Shown here: piece by piece, positions 1 to 10,416 of the stretch
Numbering within the stretch: position 1 is the first letter of the stretch
Layout of the letters: each line of letters starts with the position of its first letter
NCBI GenBank assembly: GCA_017163975.1
Contig: JAFFSR010000307.1
Coordinates: 2,553,001 to 2,617,000 of the forward strand
Length of the DNA stretch: 64,000 nt
From: Anastatus disparis
Lineage: Eukaryota; Arthropoda; Insecta; Hymenoptera; Eupelmidae
Reading direction: 5' to 3'
Translations under genes and position numbers: made by a program
Notes under the pieces: model-generated
Told to the model about the DNA's origin: nothing
Database searches by the model: none
What the model saw: only the letters and a program-made list of their open reading frames with translations

Positions 1-1
1 A

Positions 2-775
2 CCTAAATTTAAAGGGACTTCAGAGGAAAGACCTATCAAATTTTTAAACGACTTGAAAAGATATATAGAAGTCACAAATCTCGATGAGAAAGAAATAAAG
101 TATATATTTTCTCAAAGTTTAGAAGGAATAGCTCAAAGCTGGTTCAATCTAAATGAAAGAGAAATCTCTTCAATAGATGATTTTGAAAGAGAATTTAAAT
201 TGCAGTTCTGGAATGATAACACCCAGAGGGCTATTAAACGAAAAGTTGAATTTGGAAAATATGATTCAAATAAAAAATCAACACGGCTAGCCTATGCAAT
301 GGAAATATTTAATTTAGCTCAAGAATTAGATTTGCATAAAGATGATTGCGAAATTATAAATCAGCTAAGTAGGCATTTTGATAGAGAGATAAGAGGAGCC
401 ATACGTGGACAACGCACTCGAAATAAAGCTGAATTTTTCAGTATTCTGTCTGAGTTTGACTTTGAAGATAAAGATGAAAAGGAAAGCCAAAGTCAAATAG
501 ACAAGAATAAAAATTATCCTAACAAGAATACTAATTATTATAATAACAATTATAATAAAAATAGGAATAATTTTAATAACAAACCTCGAAACGAGTATGA
601 GGTAAATGAAGTAAGAATGCAACGAGAAAATAAATCGAAAGATTATCATGCAAAGAAAAAACTAACAAAACAACAAGATTTTGTTAATAAGGCTGGTAAA
701 ATATATGAAGAGGAAGTAGATGTTACTGACTTATTCCTAGAAGCAGGTCCATCAAAGCAGGGAAACGATCAATAG
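2..775 (+). CDS. gag: Gypsy element A gag, 5'-truncated by window edge
   Basis: This encodes the capsid-region Gag of a Ty3/Gypsy retrotransposon, which assembles the particle packaging the element RNA. The frame is already open at base 2, so the true start lies outside the window; a TTG at 53 is not a real start. The residues around AQSWFNL and the following helical, charged stretch fit the retrotransposon gag capsid fold. The C-terminal third is a low-complexity Asn/Lys/Tyr-rich linker, and I see no CCHC zinc knuckle, so RNA binding may rely on basic residues. The frame ends at TAG 773-775, directly after a slippery heptamer. Protease, RT and integrase frames follow immediately, as expected for gag-pol. 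The family call is solid; the clade is not resolved. Confidence 0.85.
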   Translation, partial: PKFKGTSEERPIKFLNDLKRYIEVTNLDEKEIKYIFSQSLEGIAQSWFNLNEREISSIDDFEREFKLQFWNDNTQRAIKRKVEFGKYDSNKKSTRLAYAMEIFNLAQELDLHKDDCEIINQLSRHFDREIRGAIRGQRTRNKAEFFSILSEFDFEDKDEKESQSQIDKNKNYPNKNTNYYNNNYNKNRNNFNNKPRNEYEVNEVRMQRENKSKDYHAKKKLTKQQDFVNKAGKIYEEEVDVTDLFLEAGPSKQGNDQ

Positions 776-790
776 TTGCATTTTGTAACT
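760..790 (+). promoter_or_regulatory. -1 ribosomal frameshift signal (gag to pol), element A
   Basis: The heptamer GGGAAAC at 760-766 is phased G GGA AAC in the gag frame, the X XXY YYZ form known to promote -1 slippage. It is followed by a 7-nt spacer (767-773) and a hairpin with a 7-bp stem (774-780 with 784-790, one G-T pair) and a 3-nt loop. The gag stop TAG lies at the spacer/stem junction. Slipping back one base enters the frame that encodes the protease. Sequence, phase and spacing are seen directly; function is inferred. Confidence 0.75.
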
Positions 791-1311
791 CGGATGAAGA
801 AAGAAACAAAATAAACCAACAAAATGCAACTAAGAAAAAAGAAAGTTTTGCGGTTAACACTATATTTAGTGACCCGCGTAGTGAACTTCTGTATGATATT
901 GAACCTGATGGTATTAATATCATAAAAAAGAAATGTCCTCAAATACCATTAGAAGTGGAAGGCATACAAATTCAAGCATTAATAGATTCAGGCAGTGAAG
1001 TAACCTGTATCTCAGAAGAGTTTTATAAAAATAATTCTCATATTCTTAGTAATCGTCCAACTTTACCTATAGCAGGGAAAGTTATTAAAGGTGCAACGGG
1101 TTTAAAATCCACAAAAATAACTAAACAAGTTATGTTGACTGTTAAGGTGGCTAGTATCGAATTTAATGCCATTTTTATCGTAGTACCAAAGCTAGTGAGA
1201 GAGTGCATAATTGGCTACGATGTACAAAAAGGCTTAAAAATGATTTTAGATACTGAACATGAAAAAATATGTATCAGTAATCAAAATAAAAGGAAATCAT
1301 TCCTTATATAG
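760..1311 (+). CDS. pol: Gypsy element A protease (pol N-terminus)
   Basis: This is the retroviral-type aspartic protease domain that cleaves Gag and Gag-Pol. The active-site signature LIDSGSEV is at about 979-1002, with the Asp codon at 985-987. A downstream segment, IIGYDV, fits the second hydrophobic motif of such proteases. The frame has no convincing start of its own and is continuous with the -1 frame reached from the GGGAAAC site, so it is probably made only as a Gag-Pol fusion. It ends at TAG 1309-1311. The RT frame is offset by a further base and is open from 1290, so the two overlap by about 20 bases. I see no slippery heptamer at this second junction, so a small indel mutation is the likeliest reason. 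Confidence 0.75.
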   Translation, partial: GKRSIVAFCNSDEERNKINQQNATKKKESFAVNTIFSDPRSELLYDIEPDGINIIKKKCPQIPLEVEGIQIQALIDSGSEVTCISEEFYKNNSHILSNRPTLPIAGKVIKGATGLKSTKITKQVMLTVKVASIEFNAIFIVVPKLVRECIIGYDVQKGLKMILDTEHEKICISNQNKRKSFLI

Positions 1312-4097
1312 ATATTATTCTTGAAGAGAATGAATATGAGAGTTTGAGTATTGAGTACAGTGAAAGTGTCTCAAAACCAAACGAGAAGAATATAAATGAT
1401 CCTAAGTATGATTTGATGTACGAAGAGATCGAACAAAAAATACTGCCAAATGAAAGCCTTACAGATGAGCAGAAACAGAAGTTAATTATATTAATATTTC
1501 AATACTGTGGAATATTTAATAAAAGACCCGGTTTACTAGATATTTATGAGCACGAATTGCAGCTCAAGGATGATAAACCATTCTTCATTAAACCTTATCC
1601 GATTCCAATAAATTATAAAGAAAAGGTAGAAAAAGAAGTCGAAAGAATGCTTGAATTAAAAATTATCAGACGATCAACAAGCCCCTATATCAACCCATTA
1701 GTTACTGTGATAAAAAAGGATGGCTCAGTTAGATTATGCCTAGATGCTAGGAAGCTTAATGAAAAGCTCATTAAGGATCACGAATCACCACCAGGAATTG
1801 AGGAAATCTTTCAAAGATGCCAAGACATAAGATATATGTCAAACTTTGATTTGACTAGTAGTTTTTGGCAGATAGGTTTACATGAAAACAGTAAAAAATA
1901 CACTGCGTTCATGGTAAATAACAAGGTGTACGAATTCAATGTGGTACCGTTCGGTACATCAACCAGTAGTGCCGCTCTTATAAGGGGTTTGGACCTAGCT
2001 ATAGGTGATTTACACCAATCAGTTATAGCATTTGTTGATGATTTATTGTGTATTTCACAGAGCTTTGAACAGCACCTAGAACATTTAGAAGAACTGTTCA
2101 AAAAATTGGAAAAACACAATTTAAGATTGAATTTCAAAAAATCAAATTTTGTACAGAAAGAAGTACAATTTTTGGGTCACATCTTATCAGCAGAAGGCCT
2201 TAAACCTCAACCTGAAAAGATTCAAACGATAAAAGATTTTAAAAGACCCATTAACAAAAAACAATTGCAAAGTTTTTTAGGTTTCGTAAATTTTTATACA
2301 AAATTTACAAGAAATTTTTCACATGAAACTATTCCATTATTAGAATTATTAAAGAAAGAAAATAGTTTCATATGGAAGGAAGAGCAAGAAAATGCATTTA
2401 ATAAAATAAAAGAATTATTTATAAAAAATATAATGCTGAAATTTGCAGATCCTAGAAAGCCATATATTCTGACTACAGACGCAAGTGATTATGCTGTAGG
2501 AGCAGTATTAAGCCAAAAGAATGAACTAGATGAAGAAGAGGTCATTACCTTCGTATCAAGAACATTAAAAGGATCTGAAATAAATTATTTCACTACAGAA
2601 AAAGAGATGCTAGCAGTAGTATGGGCCCTAGATAAATTAAGTACATATTTACTAGGAGCAGAGAAAATAATCCTAAAAACAGATCATGAAGCATTGATTT
2701 TTTTAAGAACATGCAAATTCTCGAATGCTAGATTAAGAAGATGGAATCTAGCAATTCAAGATTATAATATAGATTTAGAATATGTACCAGGTACAAAAAA
2801 TATCATTGCAGATTTTTTAAGTAGATGTGATGCTATCAAAACAGATAATGAAATTATCATATCTAGTTTACTAGCAAAAAATCCATCGAAAGAATTAAAA
2901 AAGATGTTCAATTCCTTAGAAGAATTACAAAATAAGGACCCAAGATTGAAAAAAATTATCGAGAGATATCTTAAAAATGAAGAAAAAATAATCAACAGAT
3001 ATAAAATAATAAATAATATTTTATATGTAAAAGCTAGACAAGATTATGCTCAGATTGTTTTACCAGATGAAGTAACAATGTGTTTAATTCAAGAGATACA
3101 CGAAATATATGGACATATTGGATCTAAAAAAATAATTAGGATGATAAGAGAGGATTTTGCTACATATAAGTTGAGAAAAAATGCAACAAGATTCACTTCA
3201 ACTTGTGATGTATGCCAAAAGAGTAAATATATTAATACGAAATATAATACTCTATATCAGCCTATAATAGCTGAAAAACCGAACGATTTGTTATCGATAG
3301 ATTTTTATGGACCCTTACCGACATCTAGGGGGGGCACCAAGTATCTACTGACTACTGTTGATGTATTTAGCAAATACGTGGTACTATACCCGATAAAGAG
3401 AGCAAATACTCCAACAGCCATAAAGAAAATTATCGAAGATTATGCAAAAAATTATGGTAAACCCAAGAAGATCATATGTGATCATGGTACTCAATTCACA
3501 TCTGATAAATGGGTAAATTGTTTGAAAAATAATAATATACAGTTAGTATATTCATCTGTGAGACACCCACAAAGTAACATTGTAAAAAGAATTCATAGAG
3601 AAATAGGGAGATTCTTTCGGATTTTTGTAAAAGAGAACCATCAAGGATAGGCAAGATATGTAGAAATTATTCAGAACATCATGAATGAAACACATCATGA
3701 AACCACTGAATATACTCCCATTGAATTACATATGAATAAAAAACCAACTAGATTCTGGAAAAAATGGTTAAGAATAGAGGAGAACCAAGAGAATAATCTA
3801 GAAGAAAAAATTTTCTTAGCATATAAAAACATGAAAGAAAAAGCAAACAAGAAAAAAGAAAAATTTAATAAAGATAAAGAGCACTTTCAGTTTAAAATCA
3901 ATGAAAAGGTTCTTTTAAAAGCAAATTACCTATCAGAAAGTAGTGAAAAAAAAATCGCAAAGTTTTTTATGATCTACGAAGGACCATACATCATAAAAAA
4001 AATCATAGGTCCAGATACCTATATTGTAATGAATGAAAGAGGGAAAGAAAGAGGAACTTTCCATACTTGTCATTTAAAAAAATACTACACGAATTAA
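1290..4097 (+). pseudogene. pol: Gypsy element A RT-RNase H-integrase, inactivated
   Basis: This is the main polymerase part of a Ty3/Gypsy element. Reverse transcriptase motifs run from about 1690 to 2200, with the catalytic FVDD box at 2031-2042. RNase H follows (TTDASDYAVGAV near 2475-2510 and TDHEAL near 2683). The integrase zinc-binding H/H/C/C region is at about 3095-3225, the first catalytic Asp is in SIDFYG near 3300 and the second in CDHGTQF near 3480. The expected catalytic Glu is replaced by Lys (AAA, 3585-3587). An in-frame TAG at 3648-3650 stands where a Trp codon is typical. After the stop the same frame continues to 4097 and includes the C-terminal GPY/F-type module (YEGPYIIKKI). 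Both lesions look like G-to-A changes. The copy should be unable to integrate. Confidence 0.9.
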
Positions 4098-4204
4098 GGA
4101 AAAAGTAAAATTAATACTACATTGTACAGAAGTAGTTTATACCATGAAATCATTAGATAAAAGATAAAAAATAATATGAAATGAGATAATTTTTACTTTT
4201 ATCT

Positions 4205-5250
4205 AGGGGGCTATGTAGACGCAGAAGCCACGAACGCATTAAAATTTTTCGAGAATGCACATTAGAAAAAAAGAATTGTCTAGAATATTCGATTTTCAAA
4301 ACAAAAAGAAATCGAATATTCCATAAAATAAATTCAAAAATAAATAAAGAGGGGCAAATACTATAAAAGGCCCAGCAAAAATAAAAGGAATATCAGTGTA
4401 TAAATTACAGTCAAAAGGAAAACAGTTCAAAGGTCATGGCTGGTAAAGTCGACGCACAAACATATACAGAAGATTTTGGACGTTGCGACGCAGCGACGCA
4501 AGGAGAAGACGTGCAGTTTTTCCCGAGGACACTACATTGGATAGCAAAAAGGAAGGCAAGTACCAAGATGTATGAAAAGTCCACAAGAAAACCGAAAATT
4601 GAAAAGGAAAAGCTGAAGAGAAAGAAAACACAAACAAAACCAACAAATACATGAGAGCAAACCATACGATCCGGAGATGCCCAGTACCTCATATGACGAG
4701 TATGAACCTCAGATGGTGTCGTTAAAAAGGTAATGAAACACCTAAAATATTATTTAGAAAAAAAAAAATATAAAAAGAAAAAAAATATATAAATTAAAGT
4801 ATTTAGAAAAGAGAAAAAATAAATAGAAGGTAATACTAAGGAAACAAATATGATATGTTTCTCATTAGACGCCAAGATGAACTAGAGGACAAGGAACAAC
4901 AACAAAGAGAGGCAACAGTTAAAAAGCAAAAGCAACATGAGGAGTGGAAACTGGTCCAGGACAAATACGAGACTCTATTGGATTTTGCCACACAAGAAAT
5001 AGAAATATAAGTAAATAAAAAATTGAGTGAAGAAGAAGAACTCAATATATTGCAATTAAGTGTAGACGAAGAAATAGACCAATGGGTCAGAGATTTAGTT
5101 GAATAAAAAAAAAAAACTTTTCTCGTGAAAATATATTCTATTTTATTGTAGATAGAAATAAACCTCCTCTCTGTTGTATTGTTTTGTGTGTGTCAAAACC
5201 TGTATATGTATAAATAAAAATAGAAGAAAACGATCAACGAGACATCCAGT
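4205..5250 (+). mobile_element. PPT plus LTR-like 3' region of element A (end uncertain)
   Basis: A polypurine run AGGGGG (4205-4210) is followed by CTA and then TGTAGACG at 4214, the usual look of a PPT/3'-LTR junction. Inside are a TATA box (TATAAAAG, 4362-4369) and, about 30 bases downstream, an initiator-like TCAGTG (4393-4398). AATAAA polyadenylation-like signals lie near 5105 and 5156. The 3' boundary is not determined: no TSD partner or second LTR is in the window, since the 5' LTR would lie left of base 1. The same junction motif (ATCT, G-rich run, CTA, TGTA) recurs at 6240-6256, indicating two related elements. Confidence 0.45.
4436..5010 (+). CDS. Possible small spliced ORF behind the LTR-like promoter
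   Basis: I do not recognise this protein. An ATG at 4436, about 40 bases after the initiator-like TCAGTG, opens a basic, Lys/Thr-rich frame to 4654. A frame offset by one base carries on with an acidic Tyr/Pro/Glu stretch to 4729, so a one-base indel is suspected near 4650. GTAATG at 4730 is a donor-like site and the T-rich run ending in TTTCTCATTAG at 4868 is a good acceptor. Joining them keeps the frame (phase 2) into a Glu/Gln/Lys-rich, coiled-coil-like segment that stops at 5008-5010. The same frame stays open again to 5106. It could be an accessory gene, a gag N-terminal remnant inside the LTR, or chance. Confidence is low. Confidence 0.3.
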
Positions 5251-5958
5251 GAGGAAGCTGCAAAAAGAAGAAAAAGAAAATGTTATAATTTAGTTAGAAT
5301 TCTTGTTACTATTATTATTAATCAATATTAAGACATTAACATTTCTATTTTTCTCAAGTAAAATTCTTTTTTTTTTTATAATTTTAATTTGTTAAATATT
5401 CTAATTTATTTATTTTATTAAATATAATTAATTGATTTTATTTAAATATACCAAACGACGTTAAAAAGTTTAAAATTCATTATCTAAGAATAAGAAAAAT
5501 AAAACAAAACGAAAAAGAAAAGAAATATATAATAAATAGACTAGACATTTAAATGCGATCGAGTGTTTGTGTTTACTAACGCTGGCCATGTGGCATAGTA
5601 TAAAAACAATAAACACAAGCACGCGATCAGTCGTCAAACGAGGGTTTTTAATCTTCTAAGAAATAACGAGCACGCAAGGCCGTTTAAACATAACCATTTA
5701 AAATACATTGAAAATATTTATGTTTTGAAAAAATTTAAATGCATTTAAATATAATTGAATGTTGAGGTTATACAATTTAAGATTGATTTTGTTAATAATC
5801 CATGTCTATTAAAATAATAAATACAAACATTCACTTATATAATGTAAAATTTAACTTTTCAGTGGGGGGCCATGAAACATTTTAGAGTAATTCGAATCTC
5901 GATAGAATTAGATAATGTAAATACTCATTAAAATTATATTTGAATTATATTTAAATTA

Positions 5959-5991
<33 letters not shown>

Positions 5992-6252
5992 TAAACTGTT
6001 AGAATATAATGTATAAAATGAAGGTTAAGGATTAAAATTATATTGGTTTTTAAATATTATTGAATGTTTATATTTACAGATTTAGCTTATATTGATTTAA
6101 ATTTGATAATCATTACAATAATAAATATAAGCATTAAATTATATGGCGTTTAGTGGAAGTACAAAACATTTTAGAGATAGAATTGAAAATTTCTTGCCTT
6201 CATCAAATAGTATTTTACACGCTAAAAATTTTCAATTCTATCTGGGGGGCTA
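5251..6252 (+). other. AT-rich 3' remnant of a second LTR element, with internal duplication
   Basis: No gene is visible. A TATA-like TATAAAAAC with a downstream ATCAGT lies near 5600-5630, resembling the LTR promoters nearby. Two diverged copies of a roughly 290-bp block (about 5700-5900 and 6000-6180) share a tail with AAACATTTTAGAG. A poly-A run sits near 5965-5990. The region ends in a G-rich polypurine tract (6244-6249) directly before the LTR-like unit at 6253, so it is probably what remains of that element's internal region. Confidence 0.4.
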
Positions 6253-7650
6253 TGTAACGGCTCATATTAATTTGATATAAATTAATTTAGTTTAATTGGT
6301 CAAAAGAGTGACGATATGTAAATAAAAAATAAGAATAATTTGAAAGTTTAAAGTAGAGTATCTAGATTACCGATCTAGGTCGGTAATCTAAATAACTCAA
6401 AATACATATAGATACATATAAGAAAATAAAAGGAGAAATGGAATGTTCTGTTTCTTTTAAAAAGAATATTACTACTCTTTTATTGTTAATTATAAAATAT
6501 AAACGAAACAGAACATTGCATTCTTATCAAAGAAAAAAGATTATTAGATAAAAGAAAAAATTAAAAGAGATTTTATGATTTAAATCATTTGCATGAAAAA
6601 ATTAAATGAATTGTTTTTAACAAAATAATTAATAAACTGAAGTTAGAATTATGTTAGTAAACAAATATGTTAATTATTAAAAATTATAGGAAATAGAAAG
6701 TTTTCTTCGAAAGTATTCTACTCCTTATTTAAAAAACGAATGTTCCATATATCTTAATACTATAAATATTAAATTGGTAATAATAAATAAAATAAGATAT
6801 AGTTGTAATGATTAAAGGAACATTCCTTTTTTAAAATAATTACCTTTGATGATTGGGAGAGAAATATAATGTTATTTTCATCAATATTTCAAATTAAATT
6901 AAAGAAATAATAAATCAAAGTTATAGAACATTCTATTTCTCTTATAGAACATCATCGAAGGTATATCAAATGGTATAAAAAGGCCTGCGACGAACCAAGA
7001 GATTCATTCGATCTTATACCAGCAAAGGCATAAGACCTTTAGCAATCTGTAAGAAAAGTTATGTAATGTTATTAAATCTATAACATATAAATTCTTTCAA
7101 GTAATAAAAGACAAAAGATTCAAATTTAAATGAATTATATTACAATTTATTTAGTATAGAGTAAATCATCTCATTTCATGTATCATTTGTCATAAAATAA
7201 ATAAATAAATTAATTATCGCACATTGAAAAGTATTGCACTTGGATATGTCGTCGATAATAATTTATTTAATCATATGTCATTGAATAAAAAGTGTTAATT
7301 ATCGCACATTTAAGAGTAATGCACTCAAAGATGTCGTCGATTTAAACACTTTTTCGCATTTTTCATATAATAAAAAAGTTTATTATCGCACTCTTTAGAG
7401 TATTGCACTCAACGGAGTCGTCGATAATAACTTTTATCATTCTACCCTCTCCTCCACACTTAAAGAAAATTATAAATTATCGCATCTCCAAGAGTATTGC
7501 ACTGAAGGAGATCGTCGATAAATATAATTTTCTTTTATAATATTGTTGTGTGCACCTTGTATATGCATGTATAGATTAAAATAATGAAGTAAATTTAAAT
7601 TTGGTGATTAAAATATTACCTGGCGACCGTGAATAAAGTCAAGCCCGCTT

Positions 7651-7652
<2 letters not shown>
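6253..7652 (+). mobile_element. LTR-like unit (1.4 kb), forward copy
   Basis: It starts TGTAACGGCTCATAT after a polypurine tract and ends GCCCGCTTCA, giving TG...CA ends. It has a TATA box (TATAAAAAGG, 6974-6983), four hairpin repeats (7209-7535) and an AATAAA at 7632-7637. A related copy with the same two ends lies inverted at 27951-29301, which fixes both boundaries. Oddly, TGGCGACCGTGA at 7621-7632 matches a primer-binding site used by insect Gypsy elements and would normally lie just outside an LTR. Either the LTR ends at about 7620 and 32 bp of internal sequence follow in both copies, or the match is fortuitous. Confidence 0.6.
7209..7535. repeat. Four stem-loop repeats in the LTR-like unit
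   Basis: Four units lie at about 7209-7266, 7290-7351, 7374-7436 and 7462-7535. Each has ATTATCGCA on the left, a conserved GTATTGCACT-like centre and CGTCGAT(A) on the right, so ATTATCG pairs with CGATAAT. The outer stems extend with different sequences in each copy; the fourth can pair about 20 bp. Equivalent hairpins are present in the inverted copy at about 28080-28400. Confidence 0.7.

Positions 7653-7714
<62 letters not shown>
7653..7714. repeat. (TA)n microsatellite
   Basis: Pure alternating AT of about 60 bases, lying directly against the end of the LTR-like unit. Similar runs recur at 9350-9392, 10068-10096, 10217-10267, 10381-10412, 17014-17059, 17697-17747, 19095-19151, 19555-19632 and 50708-50742. 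Confidence 0.95.
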
Positions 7715-7719
<5 letters not shown>

Positions 7720-7765
7720 TATACATAGTCGTAAGACAAGATTCAACCGACCCCCCCCCCCTCAG

Positions 7766-8340
7766 CAGGGTTGCGAAAAAAGTAATTAAAAATTATTTGA
7801 ATCACGAATCATTTTTGAATTTGTAATTAAAGTTTTATTTAATTAACAATTCCTTTTAAATTAATAATTAAAAATATTTTAATTAACAAATCAAAATCTA
7901 ATCGTGAATTGAAAAGGCTTTAATTAAAAATCAAAAGGAATTCTCAATTAAATAAATTTCAATTAAGAAATCAAAATGTAATCGTGAATTGAAAGGGCTT
8001 TAATTACAAAATCAAAAGGAATTCTTAATTAAATAAATTTCAATTAAGAAATCAAAATTTAATCGTGAATTGAAAGGGCTTTAATTCCAAAATCAAAAGG
8101 AATCCTTAATTAAATAAATTTCAATTAAGAAATCAAAATGTAATCGTGAATTGAAAGAGCTTTAATTCCAAAATCAAAAGGAATTCTTAATTAAATAAAT
8201 TTCAATTAAGAAATCAAAATTTAATCGTAAATTGAAAGGGCTTTAATTCCAAAATCAAAAGGAATCCTTAATTAAATAAATTTCAATTAAGAAATCAAAA
8301 TGTAATTGTGAATTGAAAGAGCGTCAGTTATGATTATGAT
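7766..8340. repeat. 80-bp tandem array, left inverted arm
   Basis: After a C-rich run and CAGGGTTGC (7766-7774), an AT-rich leader passes into about five to six units of roughly 80 bp. Each contains AATCGTGAATTGAAAGGGC, TCAAAAGGAATTC and TTAATTAAATAAATTTCAA. The same array, leader and CAGGGTTGC end appear in reverse complement at 19800-20403. This arm therefore pairs with that one across about 12 kb. No coding potential. Confidence 0.85.
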
Positions 8341-8403
8341 TTGTGAATTCGAGGGCTTTAATTAAAAATTCCACAATTCCTTTTTAATTAAACGTACTAA
8401 GGA

Positions 8404-9349
8404 ATTTGTATCATATATATGTATATAGAAAAACATATGTGGACGCGCACATACATACGCACCTAGGCTCATATATATGCAACATTTCATGTCGACCCAC
8501 ACGCACACATACGGACAAGTTGATATATATATATATATATATATACATGGTCCGTTTCATGTCAACTTGCACCCGTTGACCCGTATATATTTTGGTTTAT
8601 ATATATGTATATATATATATATATACATACATACATGGGATATTTCATGTCGGTTAGCACGTACTCATAAGTACAGGTTTTCTTTATATGTGGTACATTT
8701 CATGACAACACGCACACACCCATTCGTGTACCCTTAGATTTACATATATGGGATATTTCATGTCGATTCCCATGCATGCACACGCACGTTAATAAACATA
8801 GGATTTTTCACGTCAATTCGAAAGCACACACACAGGTTTATATATATGGGACATTTCATGTCTATTCGCATGCATGCACACAGACTTTAATAAACATGGG
8901 ATTTTTCACGTCAATTGGAACGCACGCACTTACAGGTTTAGATATATGGGACATTTCATGCCAATGTGCACACACACACACACACAGGATTATATATGGG
9001 ACATTTCATGTCAACTCGTACATACTCATAATGACAGGCTTTTTTATATATGTGGGACATTTTATGACAACACGCACACACCCATCCTAGTAACCTTAGG
9101 TTTATATATATATATATATATATATATGGGACATTTCATGTCGATTCGCATGCATGCACACGCACGTTAATATATATAGGATTTTTCACGTCAATTCGAA
9201 CGCACACACACAGGTTTACATATATATGGGACATTTCATGTCAATTCGCATGCATGCACACAGACTTTAATAAATATTGGATTTTTCACGTCAATTGGAA
9301 CGTACGCACATACAGGTATATATATATGAGATATTTCATGTCGTTTACA

Positions 9350-9394
<45 letters not shown>

Positions 9395-10064
9395 GACAGT
9401 ACATGTCGTTGCGCATGCATGCACACACACGTTAATATACATGGGATTTTTAATGTCAATTCAAACGCATACAAACACACAGGTTTATATATATTGGACA
9501 TTTCATGTCGATTCGCATTCATGCACACGTACGTTAATATACATGGGATTTTGCATGTCAATTCGAACGCACGCACACACACACAGGTTTATACATATGG
9601 TACATTTCATATCGATTTGCATGCATGCACACACGTTAATATACATAGGATTTTTCACGTCAATTATTACCCACGCCTATACAGGTTTATATATATGGGA
9701 CATTTCATGACAACTCTAACACACCTATCCAAGCGTCCTTAGGTTCACATATATGAGACGTATCATGTCAACACGCACGCACCGGTTCTCATATATTTGA
9801 CATATCTTGTCAACTCGAACACGCAAACACATCTAAACATGTATTTGAAATTTGTATTTATATATATGGGACCGTTTCTGTCAATTCGCATGTACGCACA
9901 CACATGGGCTTATGAATATATATGTGTGTATATCTGTGTACACATATACATGGGATATTTAATGTTAATTCACACGCGCGCACATACACACAGGTTTATA
10001 TACACGGGACGTTTCATGTCAATTTACATGCATGACACACGTACTTGAGTTTGTATATATTTTT

Positions 10065-10101
<37 letters not shown>

Positions 10102-10217
10102 GGGCTGTTCCTGTCAAGGCGCATGCACGCACACACATGGGCTTATGAATATATGTATATACATATACATGGGATATTTTATGTCAATTCACATGCATGC
10201 ACACACACACACACACA

Positions 10218-10269
<52 letters not shown>

Positions 10270-10377
10270 GGCTGTTCCTGTCAAGGCGCATGCACGCACA
10301 CAAATGGGCTTATGAATATATGTATATACATATACATGGGATATTTTATGTCAATTCACACACACACACACACACAC

Positions 10378-10412
<35 letters not shown>
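8404..10412 (+). repeat. (TA)n/CACA composite satellite, left arm
   Basis: About 110-120 bp composite units alternate GGGACATTTCATGTCAATTC, a CATGCATGCACACAC block, a second box of the form GGATTTTTCACGTCAATTCG, and a CACACAGGTTTATATATA tail of variable length. The core GACATTTCATGTC is close to palindromic. The first part (8410-8540) is matched in reverse complement at 19620-19740. Frames rich in Ile-Tyr and His-Thr are artefacts of the TA and CA runs. Confidence 0.85.

Positions 10413-10416
<4 letters not shown>

Noticed and set aside
1284..1311. Second programmed frameshift between protease and RT in element A
   Set aside because: The A-rich overlap has no X XXY YYZ heptamer in the protease phase; an indel is simpler.
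8477..10415. Long frames rich in Ile-Tyr and His-Thr
   Set aside because: They are translations of TA and CA microsatellites within the composite satellite and occur in several frames and on both strands.
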